A stretch of 64,000 nt of DNA from Streptomyces cyaneochromogenes (GCF_003963535.1 NZ_CP034539.1:10540001-10604000); one strand, 5' to 3'. Shown: positions 1 to 8,900, counted from the stretch's first letter. A program made the numbers and translations. The notes: generated from the letters alone by a model not told the origin.

Positions 1-110
1 CGCTGGGGTCATGAACGGCTAATCGGATGTCGGGCCACTGAGGCTTTTCCAATCTCAGTTTGAGCAGGTCAAGTGAAGGGCGAGGACGGCCTGCACGAGT
101 GCGGGGTGCG

Positions 111-968
111 TCAGTGTGCCGGTCTTCGTAGGTGCCTGTCGAAGAAGGCTGCTGCGGCTGCGGCCACTCGGTCTCGTGTTGGGGTGTCCTGCGTATCGTC
201 GTTGACGAAGGTGTAGTGGCCGGTGTCTGCGCCGGCCGAGTAGCCCGTCGCCGTCGGGATGGCAGCGCTGTAGCGATGGGCGTTTGTCGCCGGTGGGGCT
301 GTGGCGTCCGCGTCCGCCCACCACACGGCGACGGGCTGCTTGATTGCCGAAAGGCTTGCCTCGTCGAGCAGCGGGCCGAGAGAGGGTGCGAGCAGGAAGG
401 CGGCGTCGATGCGGGAATCAGTGTGGTCGGCGGCCGACTCGGTCACCCATGCCTGGAGCTGCTCGGGCGGGATCCGCTCGCGCAACTCGGCGTCCAGGCC
501 CGGGTACTCGGGCGTCGGTGGGGCCTCGATCTCGCCGCTGAGCAGTGCCGCGTACGCGTCGTCGGCAACGCGGGCTCCGAGCAGTGCGGCAGCCGTGTAG
601 CCGCCGATTGAGAATCCTCCCGCACCCACCCGTCCTTGCGTCATAGTTGCAGAGATGTGATCCAGAGCGAAGGACAGGTCCCGCGGCCTGTCCCACCAAG
701 CGGCGAATGCCTCGGCGTGGTAGCCGTCGACGTAGTTGTGGCCGTGGTGGTCGATGCCTGCGGCCAAGATGCCAGCCTCGGCCAGCGCCCCTGCGAGCCA
801 GGCTAGGTCGACGGCGGCTCCACCGGTGCCATGCGAGAGCAGCACCAGCGGTGTTCTGTCGGTCAGTTTGGCCGGTCGCCACAGGTGGACACGGACGGGA
901 CGAGCGGCGTTGCCGCTCCAGGCCCGTCGGGCGGAATCCGTCAGTTCAAGGACTTCCGTAGCCTCCAT
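111..968 (-). CDS. alpha/beta hydrolase (dienelactone hydrolase/lipase-like)
   Basis: A 285-residue alpha/beta-hydrolase-fold enzyme, probably a cytoplasmic esterase or lipase; no signal peptide is seen. The oxyanion-hole strand LLSHGTGG lies near residue 45. The nucleophile elbow GGFSIGG near residue 118 gives the catalytic Ser. An Asp in WWADADA (about 215) and a His in DTGHYTF (about 248) complete the triad. The length is normal for dienelactone-hydrolase-like proteins. It is transcribed alone, away from the IS110 remnant. The substrate cannot be read from the sequence. Confidence 0.85.
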   Translation of the reverse strand: MEATEVLELTDSARRAWSGNAARPVRVHLWRPAKLTDRTPLVLLSHGTGGAAVDLAWLAGALAEAGILAAGIDHHGHNYVDGYHAEAFAAWWDRPRDLSFALDHISATMTQGRVGAGGFSIGGYTAAALLGARVADDAYAALLSGEIEAPPTPEYPGLDAELRERIPPEQLQAWVTESAADHTDSRIDAAFLLAPSLGPLLDEASLSAIKQPVAVWWADADATAPPATNAHRYSAAIPTATGYSAGADTGHYTFVNDDTQDTPTRDRVAAAAAAFFDRHLRRPAH

Positions 969-1271
969 GAGCGCCGATCTTACGCAGACACGCCGTGATC
1001 GGACGTCGATCCTGATTCACCGACGCGACCACCGTCGCGGACAATGGGGCTGGGGTTCCTCGAGCGCATGAAGGGGGGACACCCCCACGGCGAGGCCCCT
1101 GGCTGAGCGTGTGACCTTGGTCGAGCGCGTGTTCACCTGCGACTTTGTCATCCTGCAGCCCAACGAGACGCTCACAATGCAGGTTGAAAACAGCTCACTG
1201 AGCCCTTCCATGAGAGAGACGCATGCCCTGCACGGCTGTGACCAGCCACAACACAGGGTCGATGGGAAAGC
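969..1271. other. gene-free stretch between hydrolase and IS110 remnant
   Basis: About 300 bases between the divergent hydrolase and the IS110 fragment. It probably holds the hydrolase promoter and the left end of the IS110 element. IS110 elements lack conspicuous terminal repeats, so no end can be drawn. Nothing else is recognised. Confidence 0.4.
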
Positions 1272-1708
1272 GTGAGGCGAGTGAGAGCGTTCTGCGGCAT
1301 CGACTGGGCCAGCGACCACCACGACATAGCCGTCGTCGACGCAACGGGTTCGCTGCTGGCTCGCGCTCGCATAGGGCTCGACCAGCTGCTTCAGATACTC
1401 GCCGAGTACGACGATAGTCCGCAGAATCCCATCCCGGTGGCCATTGAGACCTCCCGCGGTCTTCTGGTCGCCTGCCTGCGGGCGACGGGCCGCCCCGTCT
1501 ACGCCATCAATCCGATGGCCGCCGCCCGGTATCGGGACCGTCACACGGTCTCCCGGAAGAAGTCCGATCACTTGGACGCAATGGTGCTGGCGAACATTCT
1601 CCGCACCGATGCAGCCGCTCATCGCATGCTTCCCGCCGACTCGGAAGTGGCCCAGGCCGTCGCGGTTCTTGCCCGTGCCCAGCAGGACGCCGTCTGGGAT
1701 CGAACCCA
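1272..1708 (+). pseudogene. IS110-family transposase, N-terminal fragment
   Basis: The fragment opens with the IS110 DEDD-domain signature (FCGIDWASDHHDIAVVD). It continues with the family blocks IETSRGLL, YAINPMAAARYRDRH, SRKKSDHLDAMVLA and AVLARAQQDAVWDR. About 146 residues are recognisable; full-length family members are about 400. Similarity stops near 1708, some 20 bases before the left end of the ISL3-family element, and the Ser-containing C-terminal Transposase_20 part is not found beyond that element. The insertion was therefore accompanied by a deletion. Start is GTG 1272 or GTG 1281. Confidence 0.85.
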
Positions 1709-1729
1709 TGGCTTCGTAACTGACTTGCG

Positions 1730-1767
1730 GGTTCTGGCACAGATCTTGGGGAGCGGTCGCGGAGCGT
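1730..1767 (+). repeat. left terminal inverted repeat, ISL3-family element
   Basis: 38 bp starting GGTTCTGGCACAG. The reverse complement of 4045-4082 matches it with two mismatches (positions 3 and 29). Confidence 0.88.
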
Positions 1768-1816
1768 CGCATCGGTGTTCGATCTTCGGATCGGTGATTT
1801 CCTGCGCTCGAGGTCG

Positions 1817-2281
1817 ATGGCCCGTGACATCATCAGGCCGGTGAGCGGACGCGTTGTACGAACCCAGGCCGAGCGCCTCAGCGGATACCGCCGCGTCCTT
1901 GAGGCAAGGAGTCCGGACGTGACCGCTGAGCGTCTGCGCTCGCTTGCGGTCGACGAGATTCGATCGGTTCGGCTGTGGACGGCGCGCAGTCCTCTGGCAC
2001 CGCCTGATGCGTTGGATCGGCTCGCGCGGGACGTAGATCCGTCGGTTCAGTGGAATGCGTTGATCAACCCAAACCTGCCGGACACTGCACTGCGCTGGCT
2101 CGCGGATGTGGAGGCGAAGAAGGCGGGCACGAGATGGTTCATTCTTCGCGAACGCATCGTTCATCACCCTAACGTCTCGGAGGCTCTGCGGGCGGAGCTC
2201 GTGGCAGCCGGAGCCTGCAGTTGCCCGCAGTCGTGCGGCCGGGACGTCTATGCGCGGCAGACTTCGACGGTGATCGAGTAA
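1817..2281 (+). CDS. passenger gene: HEAT/variant leucine-rich-repeat-like protein
   Basis: A 154-residue protein lying wholly inside the ISL3-family terminal repeats. It has tandem helical units of about 24 residues with spaced Arg/Ala/Leu: SPDVTAERLRSLAVD, IRSVRLWTARSPLAPPDALDRLARD, PSVQWNALINPNLPDTALRWLAD and IVHHPNVSEALRAELVAAG. This resembles the variant leucine-rich or HEAT-like repeats common in Streptomyces. A short Cys cluster (ACSCPQSCG) follows near the C-terminus. ATG 1817 is preferred over ATG 1775 because 1775 abuts the terminal repeat. The gene is convergent with the transposase. Its function is unknown; such repeats are protein-binding scaffolds, not transposition proteins. 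Confidence 0.6.
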   Translation: MARDIIRPVSGRVVRTQAERLSGYRRVLEARSPDVTAERLRSLAVDEIRSVRLWTARSPLAPPDALDRLARDVDPSVQWNALINPNLPDTALRWLADVEAKKAGTRWFILRERIVHHPNVSEALRAELVAAGACSCPQSCGRDVYARQTSTVIE

Positions 2282-2313
2282 GACCGCCCAGCCCGTATCA
2301 GCAAGTTGTGGGG

Positions 2314-3906
2314 CTACTGGAGCAGGATCATCTTGCGGAGCAGTTCGAATCCGGCTCGGCCGTAGAGCTGTCGCTTGATCTTCTTGATGCGGTTGACGGC
2401 GCCTTCAATGCTGCCGGAGCTCCAGTCGAGGGTGAGGCCAGCGGTCACGGCATCGAGGTCTCGGTATAGGTGAAGTGCGAAGCCGGTGAGACCTGGCAGC
2501 TGGCTGGCGTCGACTGCGTGGATCCAGGTGGGCAGTGTGGCGCCGCGGCGGTTGGTGAGGATTTCACCGAAGTCGCGGACGTGTGCGGCGGCACGGTCCA
2601 GTTCGGGGCAGCGGGCCAGGACCTCTTTGAGGCTGGCCCGGTCTTCCTCGGTCAGGGTCGTGGGGTGTCGGGTGAGCCAGCTGGTTACCTGCCGCACCGA
2701 CGGCGGCCGCGGCGGCGCGTCGGCCGGAGCCCTGCGGAAGGTGGCGATGTGGGCGCGGACCATCTGGTAGGTGACGGGCGCGTTGTCGGCAACGAGTTCT
2801 CGGTGGAGGTGGGTGACGCTGGTGCATCCCTCGGCGAATCGTCGCTCCAGGTAGGGCTTGTAGGGGTCCAGTCTGCTGGGCCGAGACTGGCTCTCTCGGA
2901 TGGTGTCCTGCCAGCGTGCGGCGTTCGCGTACCGGAGCACGGTGTTGAGACCCCAGCCCAGGTGCCGGGCGATCGCCCGGCGTGAGTGACCTTGGGCCAG
3001 CAGCTCGTGGACCAGGGCATGTGCCGCCTTCTTCCGCTCGGCTCGTCGGCCGACGGGCTCCGATTCATCCGGTGACCGACCGGGGGCTGGACGGGTCGCG
3101 CCTGGCAGCGTGCCGGCGGGCGAAGGATTGTGCAGACAGTCGCGGTGGGCGGCGACGCATGTCTCCACAGCGCGGCCGAGGCACTGCCATAGGTGGAACC
3201 GGTCGGCGACCTGCAGAGCCTTGGGGGCACCGCGCCGGGCCCCCTCGGCATAGGCGCCCGCCCGGTCCCGGCAGATGATCTCCACGCCGGGATGGCTGAC
3301 CAGCCAGCCGACCAGCGGGCCGGCCTCGCGGGTTGGGAGCACATCGACCACGCGATGGTCTTCGACGCTGGTCAAGACGGTGGAGTAGCTCTGGCCGCGA
3401 CGGATCGCGAAATCGTCGACGCCCAGTACACGCGGCGTGCTGAACCCTGGATCGGGCAGCGCCATGACCCTGCGTAACAAGGTCATCCGTCCCGCGCCGA
3501 AGCCCAGCCGGGCAGCCAGCCGAGCCCCGGCCCGTCCGGCCAGCGCAAGCCCTACCCGTTCCAGGGCGTGGTTGAGCCGCGTGGTGAACCGTGCGTGCGG
3601 AGCGGCCAGCCGAGAGAACGGCTCGGCGAACGTCCGACGCGGGCAGTCCGCCGTTCCACAGATGAAGCGCCGGACCGTCAGCCGGATCACGAAGCCCTGC
3701 TCAGCGAGGGGTAGATCCCTCAGCCTGCGCTGATACCGGTCGTGGACCCGGTCCGAAAAGCGACTGCAGTCCGGACACACAGAGCCAGCCGCGCGGCCTC
3801 TCGCCACCACCTCGACCGTGCCGAACGCAGCAGTCACCGCCTCGACATCCACATCATCGATCCCCTCGAACACCAGCGAGTCCCAGAACGGCGCATCGGT
3901 CTGCAT
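2314..3906 (-). CDS. ISL3-family transposase
   Basis: About 530 residues and apparently intact. An N-terminal zinc-binding region (CPDC near residue 43 and CGTADCP near 80) is followed by a helix-turn-helix. The DDE nuclease shows Asp in LGVDDFAIRRG, Asp in VADRFHLWQ and Glu in SGSIEGAVNRIKKIKRQLYG. The C-terminal LLRKMILLQ is typical of the family. ATG 3906 starts the conserved reading; upstream in-frame starts exist. It drives transposition of the surrounding 1730-4082 element. Confidence 0.93.
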   Translation of the reverse strand: MQTDAPFWDSLVFEGIDDVDVEAVTAAFGTVEVVARGRAAGSVCPDCSRFSDRVHDRYQRRLRDLPLAEQGFVIRLTVRRFICGTADCPRRTFAEPFSRLAAPHARFTTRLNHALERVGLALAGRAGARLAARLGFGAGRMTLLRRVMALPDPGFSTPRVLGVDDFAIRRGQSYSTVLTSVEDHRVVDVLPTREAGPLVGWLVSHPGVEIICRDRAGAYAEGARRGAPKALQVADRFHLWQCLGRAVETCVAAHRDCLHNPSPAGTLPGATRPAPGRSPDESEPVGRRAERKKAAHALVHELLAQGHSRRAIARHLGWGLNTVLRYANAARWQDTIRESQSRPSRLDPYKPYLERRFAEGCTSVTHLHRELVADNAPVTYQMVRAHIATFRRAPADAPPRPPSVRQVTSWLTRHPTTLTEEDRASLKEVLARCPELDRAAAHVRDFGEILTNRRGATLPTWIHAVDASQLPGLTGFALHLYRDLDAVTAGLTLDWSSGSIEGAVNRIKKIKRQLYGRAGFELLRKMILLQ

Positions 3907-4044
3907 GACCAGCACCATCACCGTCCACAAGCGACCGCAGCAGCGACCAGCAAGCACCTGAGGGAGCGTCACTTCCGACTGTCCAAGGACAAGGCGTACG
4001 CGGTCTCACGCAAACCCCTCCCCTCGCAATCGAACATTGGGGTA

Positions 4045-4082
4045 ACGCTCCGCAACCGCTCCCCAAGATCTGTGCCAGAGCC
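4045..4082 (-). repeat. right terminal inverted repeat, ISL3-family element
   Basis: 38 bp ending CTGTGCCAGAGCC on the plus strand. It pairs with 1730-1767. Confidence 0.88.
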
Positions 4083-4124
4083 AGAACGGGCTCTGGCTCA
4101 GGGTTTGTGGCAGGTGACGCTCTG

Positions 4125-4556
4125 TCACTTCTCGGCATCGAACAGCGGGATGGACGGTGATGGCGGAGCAAGAACTGCGCGAAGTCGGTTGAGGTTGGCT
4201 CGCCACTGCTTCCAGTCTTCCGGGTCGACCCAGTTTGAGGCTGCTCTGGCCTGGTCGCTGATGATGCGAGCGAGAGCCGTGTCCGCGAGCGTCCGGAGAT
4301 CGTCAGGGAAGGCGGGCATGGGCTCTTCAGGGCCGTAAGGTGTGTCGATTGGGGCGCCGCCAGGGCATTGCGCCGCAATCAGTGCGGCTGCGGCCACCAC
4401 TTCTTGTCCTTCGGCGAGCCAGCCCGTGGCATCGATGGTGCGCGTCAGGACGCCACGGATCAGTGCCTCGCGTTCCTCGGGTTTCGCGTCGTCGAGATCG
4501 CCGGCGAAGTCCGCGGCCGAGTCGTTGTCGAAGGGGCCAGTGTCCCAGATGCCCAT
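4125..4556 (-). CDS. DUF4259-like protein
   Basis: A 143-residue soluble protein opening MGIWDTGPFDNDSAADFAGDL, the usual N-terminus of DUF4259 proteins. These small actinobacterial proteins have no assigned function. ATG 4556 is chosen because that motif starts there and GAGGAG lies 8 bases upstream. It sits between the right end of the ISL3-family element and the IS5-family element and looks intact. Confidence 0.78.
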   Translation of the reverse strand: MGIWDTGPFDNDSAADFAGDLDDAKPEEREALIRGVLTRTIDATGWLAEGQEVVAAAALIAAQCPGGAPIDTPYGPEEPMPAFPDDLRTLADTALARIISDQARAASNWVDPEDWKQWRANLNRLRAVLAPPSPSIPLFDAEK

Positions 4557-4601
4557 GTTGATCTCCTCGTGTAGTTGCCGCCCGGATCTTCGCATCAGCC
4601 G

Positions 4602-5409
4602 CTGACATTTCGATCACTGAGCTTCTTCAGCGTTGCAACTCCAGTGTGAGGACGGCCTTGGCGATTGACGTCATGCGGTTGGGGCTGCAGCGGGACCTGC
4701 GGAAGATCCGCCAGGACTTCAGGCGGGCGACTCCGCGTTCGACGGGTGCGCGCGCTGCGGCCAGGGCACGGTTGCGAGTCTTCTCGGTGGGAGTCAGTTT
4801 CTTCAGGGGCCTGCGTTTGATGCCCGTAGTCAGCCACGGACCGGCGCCCTGGTAGGCGAGATCGGCCACGATCGGAACGCCCTGGCGCTCGCAGATCCGG
4901 ATGATCCGGTGGGTGCGGGCAGCGGTCAGGTCGTGGGTGCGGCCCGGCAGGGCGGGCGAGAGCCACAACAGCCGGCCGCCGGGATCGGTGACGACCTGCA
5001 CGTTCACGCCGTGGCGCCGGTGTTTGTGGGAGTAGTCGGCCCGGCCGTCGCCGACCCGGTCGCACTCGGCGAGAGTGCCGTCGAGCAGGACGAAGTCGGG
5101 ATCATGCTCGCGCAGCGTCTTCAGCAGACCCGGTGCACGGGCGGCGAGGAGGTCGACGACTGCGCTGGTGTAGGCATGCACGGTGGACTCGCTGATCCCG
5201 AACCCGGCAGCGATCTTCGCCAGAGTGATGTGCTCGCGCAGGTACACCAGTGCCACCATCGCTCGCTGGGACGGACGGAGCTTGCAGCGCCGGTCGCCCT
5301 CACGGGTGACGATCAACATGGTGACCCACTCCACGAGTGCATGCGGCAGGTCAAGTGCGGCAGGATGGACGACCAACGAGGCCCCCGAGCAACGTGATTG
5401 AGACGTCAG
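4602..5409. mobile_element. IS5-family insertion sequence
   Basis: About 808 bp, normal for this IS5 subgroup. The ends are imperfect inverted repeats: CTGACATTTCGATCAC at 4602-4617 and CTGACGTCTCAATCAC read inward from 5409. One complete transposase lies between them. No convincing target duplication was found. The right end lies in the loop of an 11-bp perfect stem (5377-5387 with 5428-5438). Confidence 0.7.
4627..5376 (-). CDS. IS5-family transposase (DDE_Tnp_4 type)
   Basis: 249 residues. The N-terminal helix-turn-helix (RPSQRAMVALVYLREHITLAKIA then GISESTVHAYTSAV) is followed by a DDE domain: Asp in LLDGTLAECDRV, Asp in PIVADLAYQGAG and Glu in RAPVERGVARLKSWRIFRR. The start is TTG. It appears intact and fills the element bounded at 4602 and 5409. 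Confidence 0.88.
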   Translation of the reverse strand: MVVHPAALDLPHALVEWVTMLIVTREGDRRCKLRPSQRAMVALVYLREHITLAKIAAGFGISESTVHAYTSAVVDLLAARAPGLLKTLREHDPDFVLLDGTLAECDRVGDGRADYSHKHRRHGVNVQVVTDPGGRLLWLSPALPGRTHDLTAARTHRIIRICERQGVPIVADLAYQGAGPWLTTGIKRRPLKKLTPTEKTRNRALAAARAPVERGVARLKSWRIFRRSRCSPNRMTSIAKAVLTLELQR

Positions 5410-5489
5410 ACATCTCGATCAACAGCCCGGGGGCCTCGCTCGTTGCGCTGCACGGGCCGTCACCCGATCGGTGGCCACATCGAAGAAGC

Positions 5490-5615
5490 TCACTGTGCGA
5501 GCAGGACGCGCTTCCGCAGAAGGACGAAGCCAGCACGCCCGAACATCTGGCGCTTGAGCATCTTGATCCGGTTGACATGCCCCCGACCGCGCCCGAGCTC
5601 CAGGGCAGGGTCAAT
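5490..5615 (-). pseudogene. ISL3-family transposase C-terminal fragment
   Basis: About 40 residues match the end of ISL3 transposases (GHVNRIKMLKRQMFGRAGFVLLRKRVLLAQ), parallel to but different from the end of the intact copy at 2314. The catalytic Glu context is corrupted (LELGRGRGHVNR where SGSIEGAVNR is expected). It is a relic of a second, older insertion. Confidence 0.8.
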
Positions 5616-5758
5616 CCGGCGATGACAGCCCCAAGGTCGGCGGCCGACGAGGCGCACGGCCGGGTACTTGGTGTGGCTGGAGGTGCTGTGCTGGTCTCCC
5701 GGTTTGAGGGAGTGGTGGGTTTGGGTGTGGGGGTGTTGAGCCTTGGCGGTGGGGTGTG

Positions 5759-6601
5759 TCAGGTCAGGGTTTGGGTGCCGATGGCTGCGAGCAGGGCGAG
5801 TTGTTCGGCTGTGGTGGTTGCCGGTGGTGCGGAGCAGATGGCGATACGTAGATCGTTTCCGGGGATGGTGAGTGTGTCGCAGTCGACGGTGACGGGGCCG
5901 AGGTCGGGGTGGTGGACGGTCTTGCTGTCTGTGGTGTGGAACCCGACGGTGTGGGAGTCCCACAGGTCCTCGAAGCGTTCGCTGGTGCTGCGCAGGCTGG
6001 TGATCAGTGCTGTGAGGTGGGTGTCTTTGGGGTAGCGGGCGGCGCAGGAGCGCAGGTCGCAGACGAGGGCTGTTTCGAGCCGGTTCTGTTGGTCGGGGGT
6101 GTGGGTGACGCGGGTGGGCAGGTGGGTGAAGTGCCGCCAGGCGATGTTGCGGTCTTTGCCGCGCCAGGGCGAGGGGTCGCCCATGAGGGCGGCCCACAGG
6201 GGGTTGCAGGAGATGAGGTTCCAGGCGGCATCGTGCACGCTGAGCGGGTTGCCGTTCAGCTGGTCGAGCAGGCGCTGGACGCTGGGCGGGATGTGTGGGG
6301 AGATGTGGCCGGTGGTGGGTGGTGCCTGGCCGGCGAGGAGGTAGAGGTGGTCGCGTTCGGTCTCGGTCAGGCGCAGGGCGCGGGCGAGGGAGGCCAGGAC
6401 CTGCCCGGAGGGTGAGGTGGCGCGGCCTCGTTCCAGGCGGACGACGTAGTCGACGGAGAGTCCGGCGAGCTGGGCGAGCTCTTCGCGTCGCAGTCCGGGG
6501 GCGCGGCGGACGCCCCCGAGGGGCAGGCCCAGGTCTTTGGGGCTGGTGCGGTCACGCCAGTGGCGAAGGGCCTGGCCAAGCGCTGCGGGTTCGTCGTTCA
6601 C
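5759..6601 (-). CDS. helix-turn-helix regulator with MmyB-like ligand domain
   Basis: About 280 residues. An XRE-type HTH near residues 8-75 (PGLRREELAQLAGLSVDYVVRLERGR) is followed by the MmyB-like C-terminal domain (SVHDAAWNLISCNPLWAALMG, WRHF, DLWDSHTV). That domain is typical of actinobacterial regulators governing an adjacent oxidoreductase. GTG 6601 (VNDEPAALGQ) is chosen; reading farther upstream is not family-like. It is divergent from the SDR gene at 6705, so the 103-bp gap probably holds the shared promoter and its operator. Confidence 0.88.
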   Translation of the reverse strand: MNDEPAALGQALRHWRDRTSPKDLGLPLGGVRRAPGLRREELAQLAGLSVDYVVRLERGRATSPSGQVLASLARALRLTETERDHLYLLAGQAPPTTGHISPHIPPSVQRLLDQLNGNPLSVHDAAWNLISCNPLWAALMGDPSPWRGKDRNIAWRHFTHLPTRVTHTPDQQNRLETALVCDLRSCAARYPKDTHLTALITSLRSTSERFEDLWDSHTVGFHTTDSKTVHHPDLGPVTVDCDTLTIPGNDLRIAICSAPPATTTAEQLALLAAIGTQTLT

Positions 6602-6704
6602 GCATCCATTGTCCGCCGGGCAGGGTGCGACAGCCTGGTACTGGCCGACCCCCCGCTGAGGAGAGCTCTCCCTGTGTGTTGCTGCAGCGCGCAGGCTCGG
6701 TGGC

Positions 6705-7415
6705 ATGACAACAATCACCGTGATCACCGGGGCCACCAAGGGGCTCGGTTTCGAAACGGCCCGTCGCCTGATCGAGCAGGGCCACACCGTCTATGCCGGC
6801 GCCCGCGACGCCCACCGCGGCGAGCAGGCCGCGAAGGCCCTCGGGGCCCGCCCGCTGCTGATCGACATCACCGACGAGGCGTCGGTCGATGCGGCCGCAC
6901 AGAGGGTGCGCGCCGAGGCGGGCCGCGTGGATGTGCTGGTCAACAATGCGGGCATCGCCGGGCCGGCCGCGCCGGCCGGTGAGCTGACCGCCGCCGATCT
7001 GCAGCAGGTCTTCGACACCAACGTCTTCGGGGCTGTGCGCACCACCCGCGCTTTTCTGCCCTTGCTGCAGGCCGCGGCCCGTCCCGCGGTCGTGAACGTC
7101 TCCAGCAGCCTGGGCTCGCTGGCGATCAACGCCGGCCCGGCCGCCCACACCGATATCCTTCAGGCGTGGGCGCCGCTGCTGGCCTACAACTCCTCCAAAG
7201 CCGCGCTGAACATGCTGACCGCGGTCTACGCACAAGCGTTCCCGCACATCAGTGTGGTCTCGGTCGACCCCGGATTCACCGCGACCGACCTCAACGGCCA
7301 CCAGGGCACCCAGAGCGTGGAGGACGGCGCGGCGGTGATCGCCGCGGCCGCCACCGCCGGCCCCGGCGCGCCCAGCCCTGCCTTCCTCGGCGCCACCGGC
7401 CCCGTGCCCTGGTGA
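6705..7415 (+). CDS. short-chain dehydrogenase/reductase
   Basis: 236 residues, classical SDR. The cofactor motif TGATKGLG is near residue 8, NNAG near 83, Ser in NVSSSLGSL and the catalytic YNSSK near residue 164. A Rossmann-fold NAD(P)-dependent oxidoreductase; the substrate is not evident. It is divergent from an MmyB-type regulator, the standard arrangement for a regulator controlling its adjacent SDR, and is followed 62 bp later by a SnoaL-like gene, probably co-transcribed. Confidence 0.92.
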   Translation: MTTITVITGATKGLGFETARRLIEQGHTVYAGARDAHRGEQAAKALGARPLLIDITDEASVDAAAQRVRAEAGRVDVLVNNAGIAGPAAPAGELTAADLQQVFDTNVFGAVRTTRAFLPLLQAAARPAVVNVSSSLGSLAINAGPAAHTDILQAWAPLLAYNSSKAALNMLTAVYAQAFPHISVVSVDPGFTATDLNGHQGTQSVEDGAAVIAAAATAGPGAPSPAFLGATGPVPW

Positions 7416-7477
7416 CCTCTGCACCCTTCCCGCTCCCGCGGCTGCAGACCGCGGCCGTGCCCCACCACCACGAAAGA

Positions 7478-7936
7478 ATGATCATGAACGGCATGCACCA
7501 GAAGTCCCTCGAGACCGCCCAGGCGTTCATCACCGCGTTCGAAAACCGCGACCCGGCCGCAGTGGCGGACCTGCTGTCCAAGGAGGCGACCTTCGTCATC
7601 CCGCTGTCGATCGCGGGCACCCCCGAGCCCTGGTACGTCTTCGACAGCCCCGCCGCCGTCCTCGCCTACGTCGAGTCGGTCGCGGCGAAGTTCGACCACG
7701 TCGCCTTCCTGGACAAGGTCTGGACGGTCAGCGAGGACGCCCGCTCGGTGTTCCTCCAGGCCAACGGCGACATCCTGTCCAGCGCGGAGAAGCTCGTCTA
7801 CAACAACGTCTACATCTTCCGCATCGACGTCGCCGACGGCCAGATCATCAAGGTGTGGGAGTACGCCAACCCGGTCGCCTACGCCAACCTCGGCATCGCC
7901 GACTCCGAGGCCGAAGCAGCCGCCCAAGACCGCTGA
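7478..7936 (+). CDS. SnoaL-like / NTF2-family protein
   Basis: About 152 residues with the NTF2-like cone fold: AFITAFENRDPAAVADLLSKEATFVIPL at the N-terminus and NVYIFRIDVADGQIIKVWEYANP near the C-terminus. Members are small isomerases, hydrolases or binding proteins. ATG 7478, 7484 and 7493 are all possible; 7478 follows GAAAGA. It is probably in one transcript with the SDR at 6705. The specific reaction is unknown. Confidence 0.82.
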   Translation: MIMNGMHQKSLETAQAFITAFENRDPAAVADLLSKEATFVIPLSIAGTPEPWYVFDSPAAVLAYVESVAAKFDHVAFLDKVWTVSEDARSVFLQANGDILSSAEKLVYNNVYIFRIDVADGQIIKVWEYANPVAYANLGIADSEAEAAAQDR

Positions 7937-8120
7937 TCTGCAGACCCGGCAGCCTCAGAGGCGCCCCCCGGCAGACCGCAGCGGTCCGCCGGGGGCGCGC
8001 CGGCCGGGATCCCGCCCCCTGCCGGGCCTGGTCGAGTCGGGGGTCTCGGATCGGCGTCCGGCAGGGACGGGGGGCCCGGGGCTGTGGTGGCCTGGGGGCC
8101 GGGGGTGGGCTGATGTGGAG

Positions 8121-8692
8121 TCAGCCTTGAGGGGGTGGACCGCAGGCGTTGTTGCGGGCGGCTGCGCGCAGTGCGCGGCGTGCTCTGAGGATGAGGTCGA
8201 GGACGGCGTCGTGCGGGCAGAGGCCGTTGCGGTGGCAGGGTGGGGTGACCCAGTGGGTTCCGGGGGGTGTGGTGCGGTCGAGGGCGGGGACGCCGAGGTA
8301 GCTGCCGGTGGCAAGGAGTGGCGTGTCGTTGGCCCCCACCAGGGCATGCCGCGTCCGTGGGCGACGAGGACGTAGTAGGCGGGCCCGGTGGTGAGGTGGT
8401 CGTGGATGACCGGACCGTCGAGCGCCTCGCGCACCGTTTCTGTGATCAGGCCGGGGACGTCGCTGCCGGCGGCGGCGTGGATGAGAGCGCCGGGGATGCG
8501 GATGGCGGCGAAGCGCCGCCCCAGCGGCAGCAGGGCCACACCCTGGTCGGTCCACTCGGCGCGTGCTCGTGTCGGCACGTCGTGAGCGGTGGCGAGCCAC
8601 TGCCGGATCATCTCGGGGGCGTCCGGTGCCCGGTCGCTGCGCCGTGGCAGGCTGGGCGGCCTGACGGGCGGGGGATCGGCGTGGGTGTTCAT
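8121..8692 (-). pseudogene. conserved Streptomyces hypothetical protein, single-base frameshift
   Basis: The first ~115 residues read from ATG 8692 (MIRQWLATAHDVPTRARAEW, GVALLPLGRRFAAIRIPGAL, GPAYYVLVAHGRGMPWWG). The rest is in another frame ending at 8121 (GANDTPLLATGSYLGVPALD, THWVTPPCHRNGLCPHDAVL). The two parts join at a run of five C (8333-8337); one more base would give one continuous protein of about 190 residues. The combined protein resembles a common Streptomyces family of unknown function found near regulators. This may be a sequencing error, a true null allele or a phase-variable tract. Confidence 0.75.
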
Positions 8693-8900
8693 GGCGGTCT
8701 CCGGTGGGGCGGGCGCCGGGCGGTGGCGGCCCGCGGCGGCTCGTGGCGGCTCGTGTGAGGTGGTGGCGGGGAGGGGAAGGGCACCGAAGGTGCCTGCGGT
8801 TGGCCCTTGTCGGAGGCGCGCCCCGGGGCCCGGTTTGCCCAGGGCTTGAGTGTTCGGGGGCGGTGATGGTGGGGGCGCGGCCTTGGCAGGGCGGGGGTTA

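Larger units (their letters stand above)
1730..4082. mobile_element. ISL3-family insertion sequence with passenger gene
   Basis: A 2353-bp element bounded by 38-bp terminal inverted repeats (1730-1767 and 4045-4082) that match at 36 positions and begin GG[T/C]TCTGGCACAGATCTTGG. It contains a complete ISL3-type transposase (minus strand) and a convergent passenger gene (plus strand). The flanking octamers GACTTGCG and AGAACGGG differ, so there is no target duplication. Together with the cut IS110 gene this implies deletion or recombination after insertion. Confidence 0.88.

Noticed and set aside
5377..5438. Hairpin as an IS5 attachment structure
   Set aside because: The 11-bp stem spans the right end of the element, but the left end lacks an equivalent, so it is probably coincidental or a terminator.
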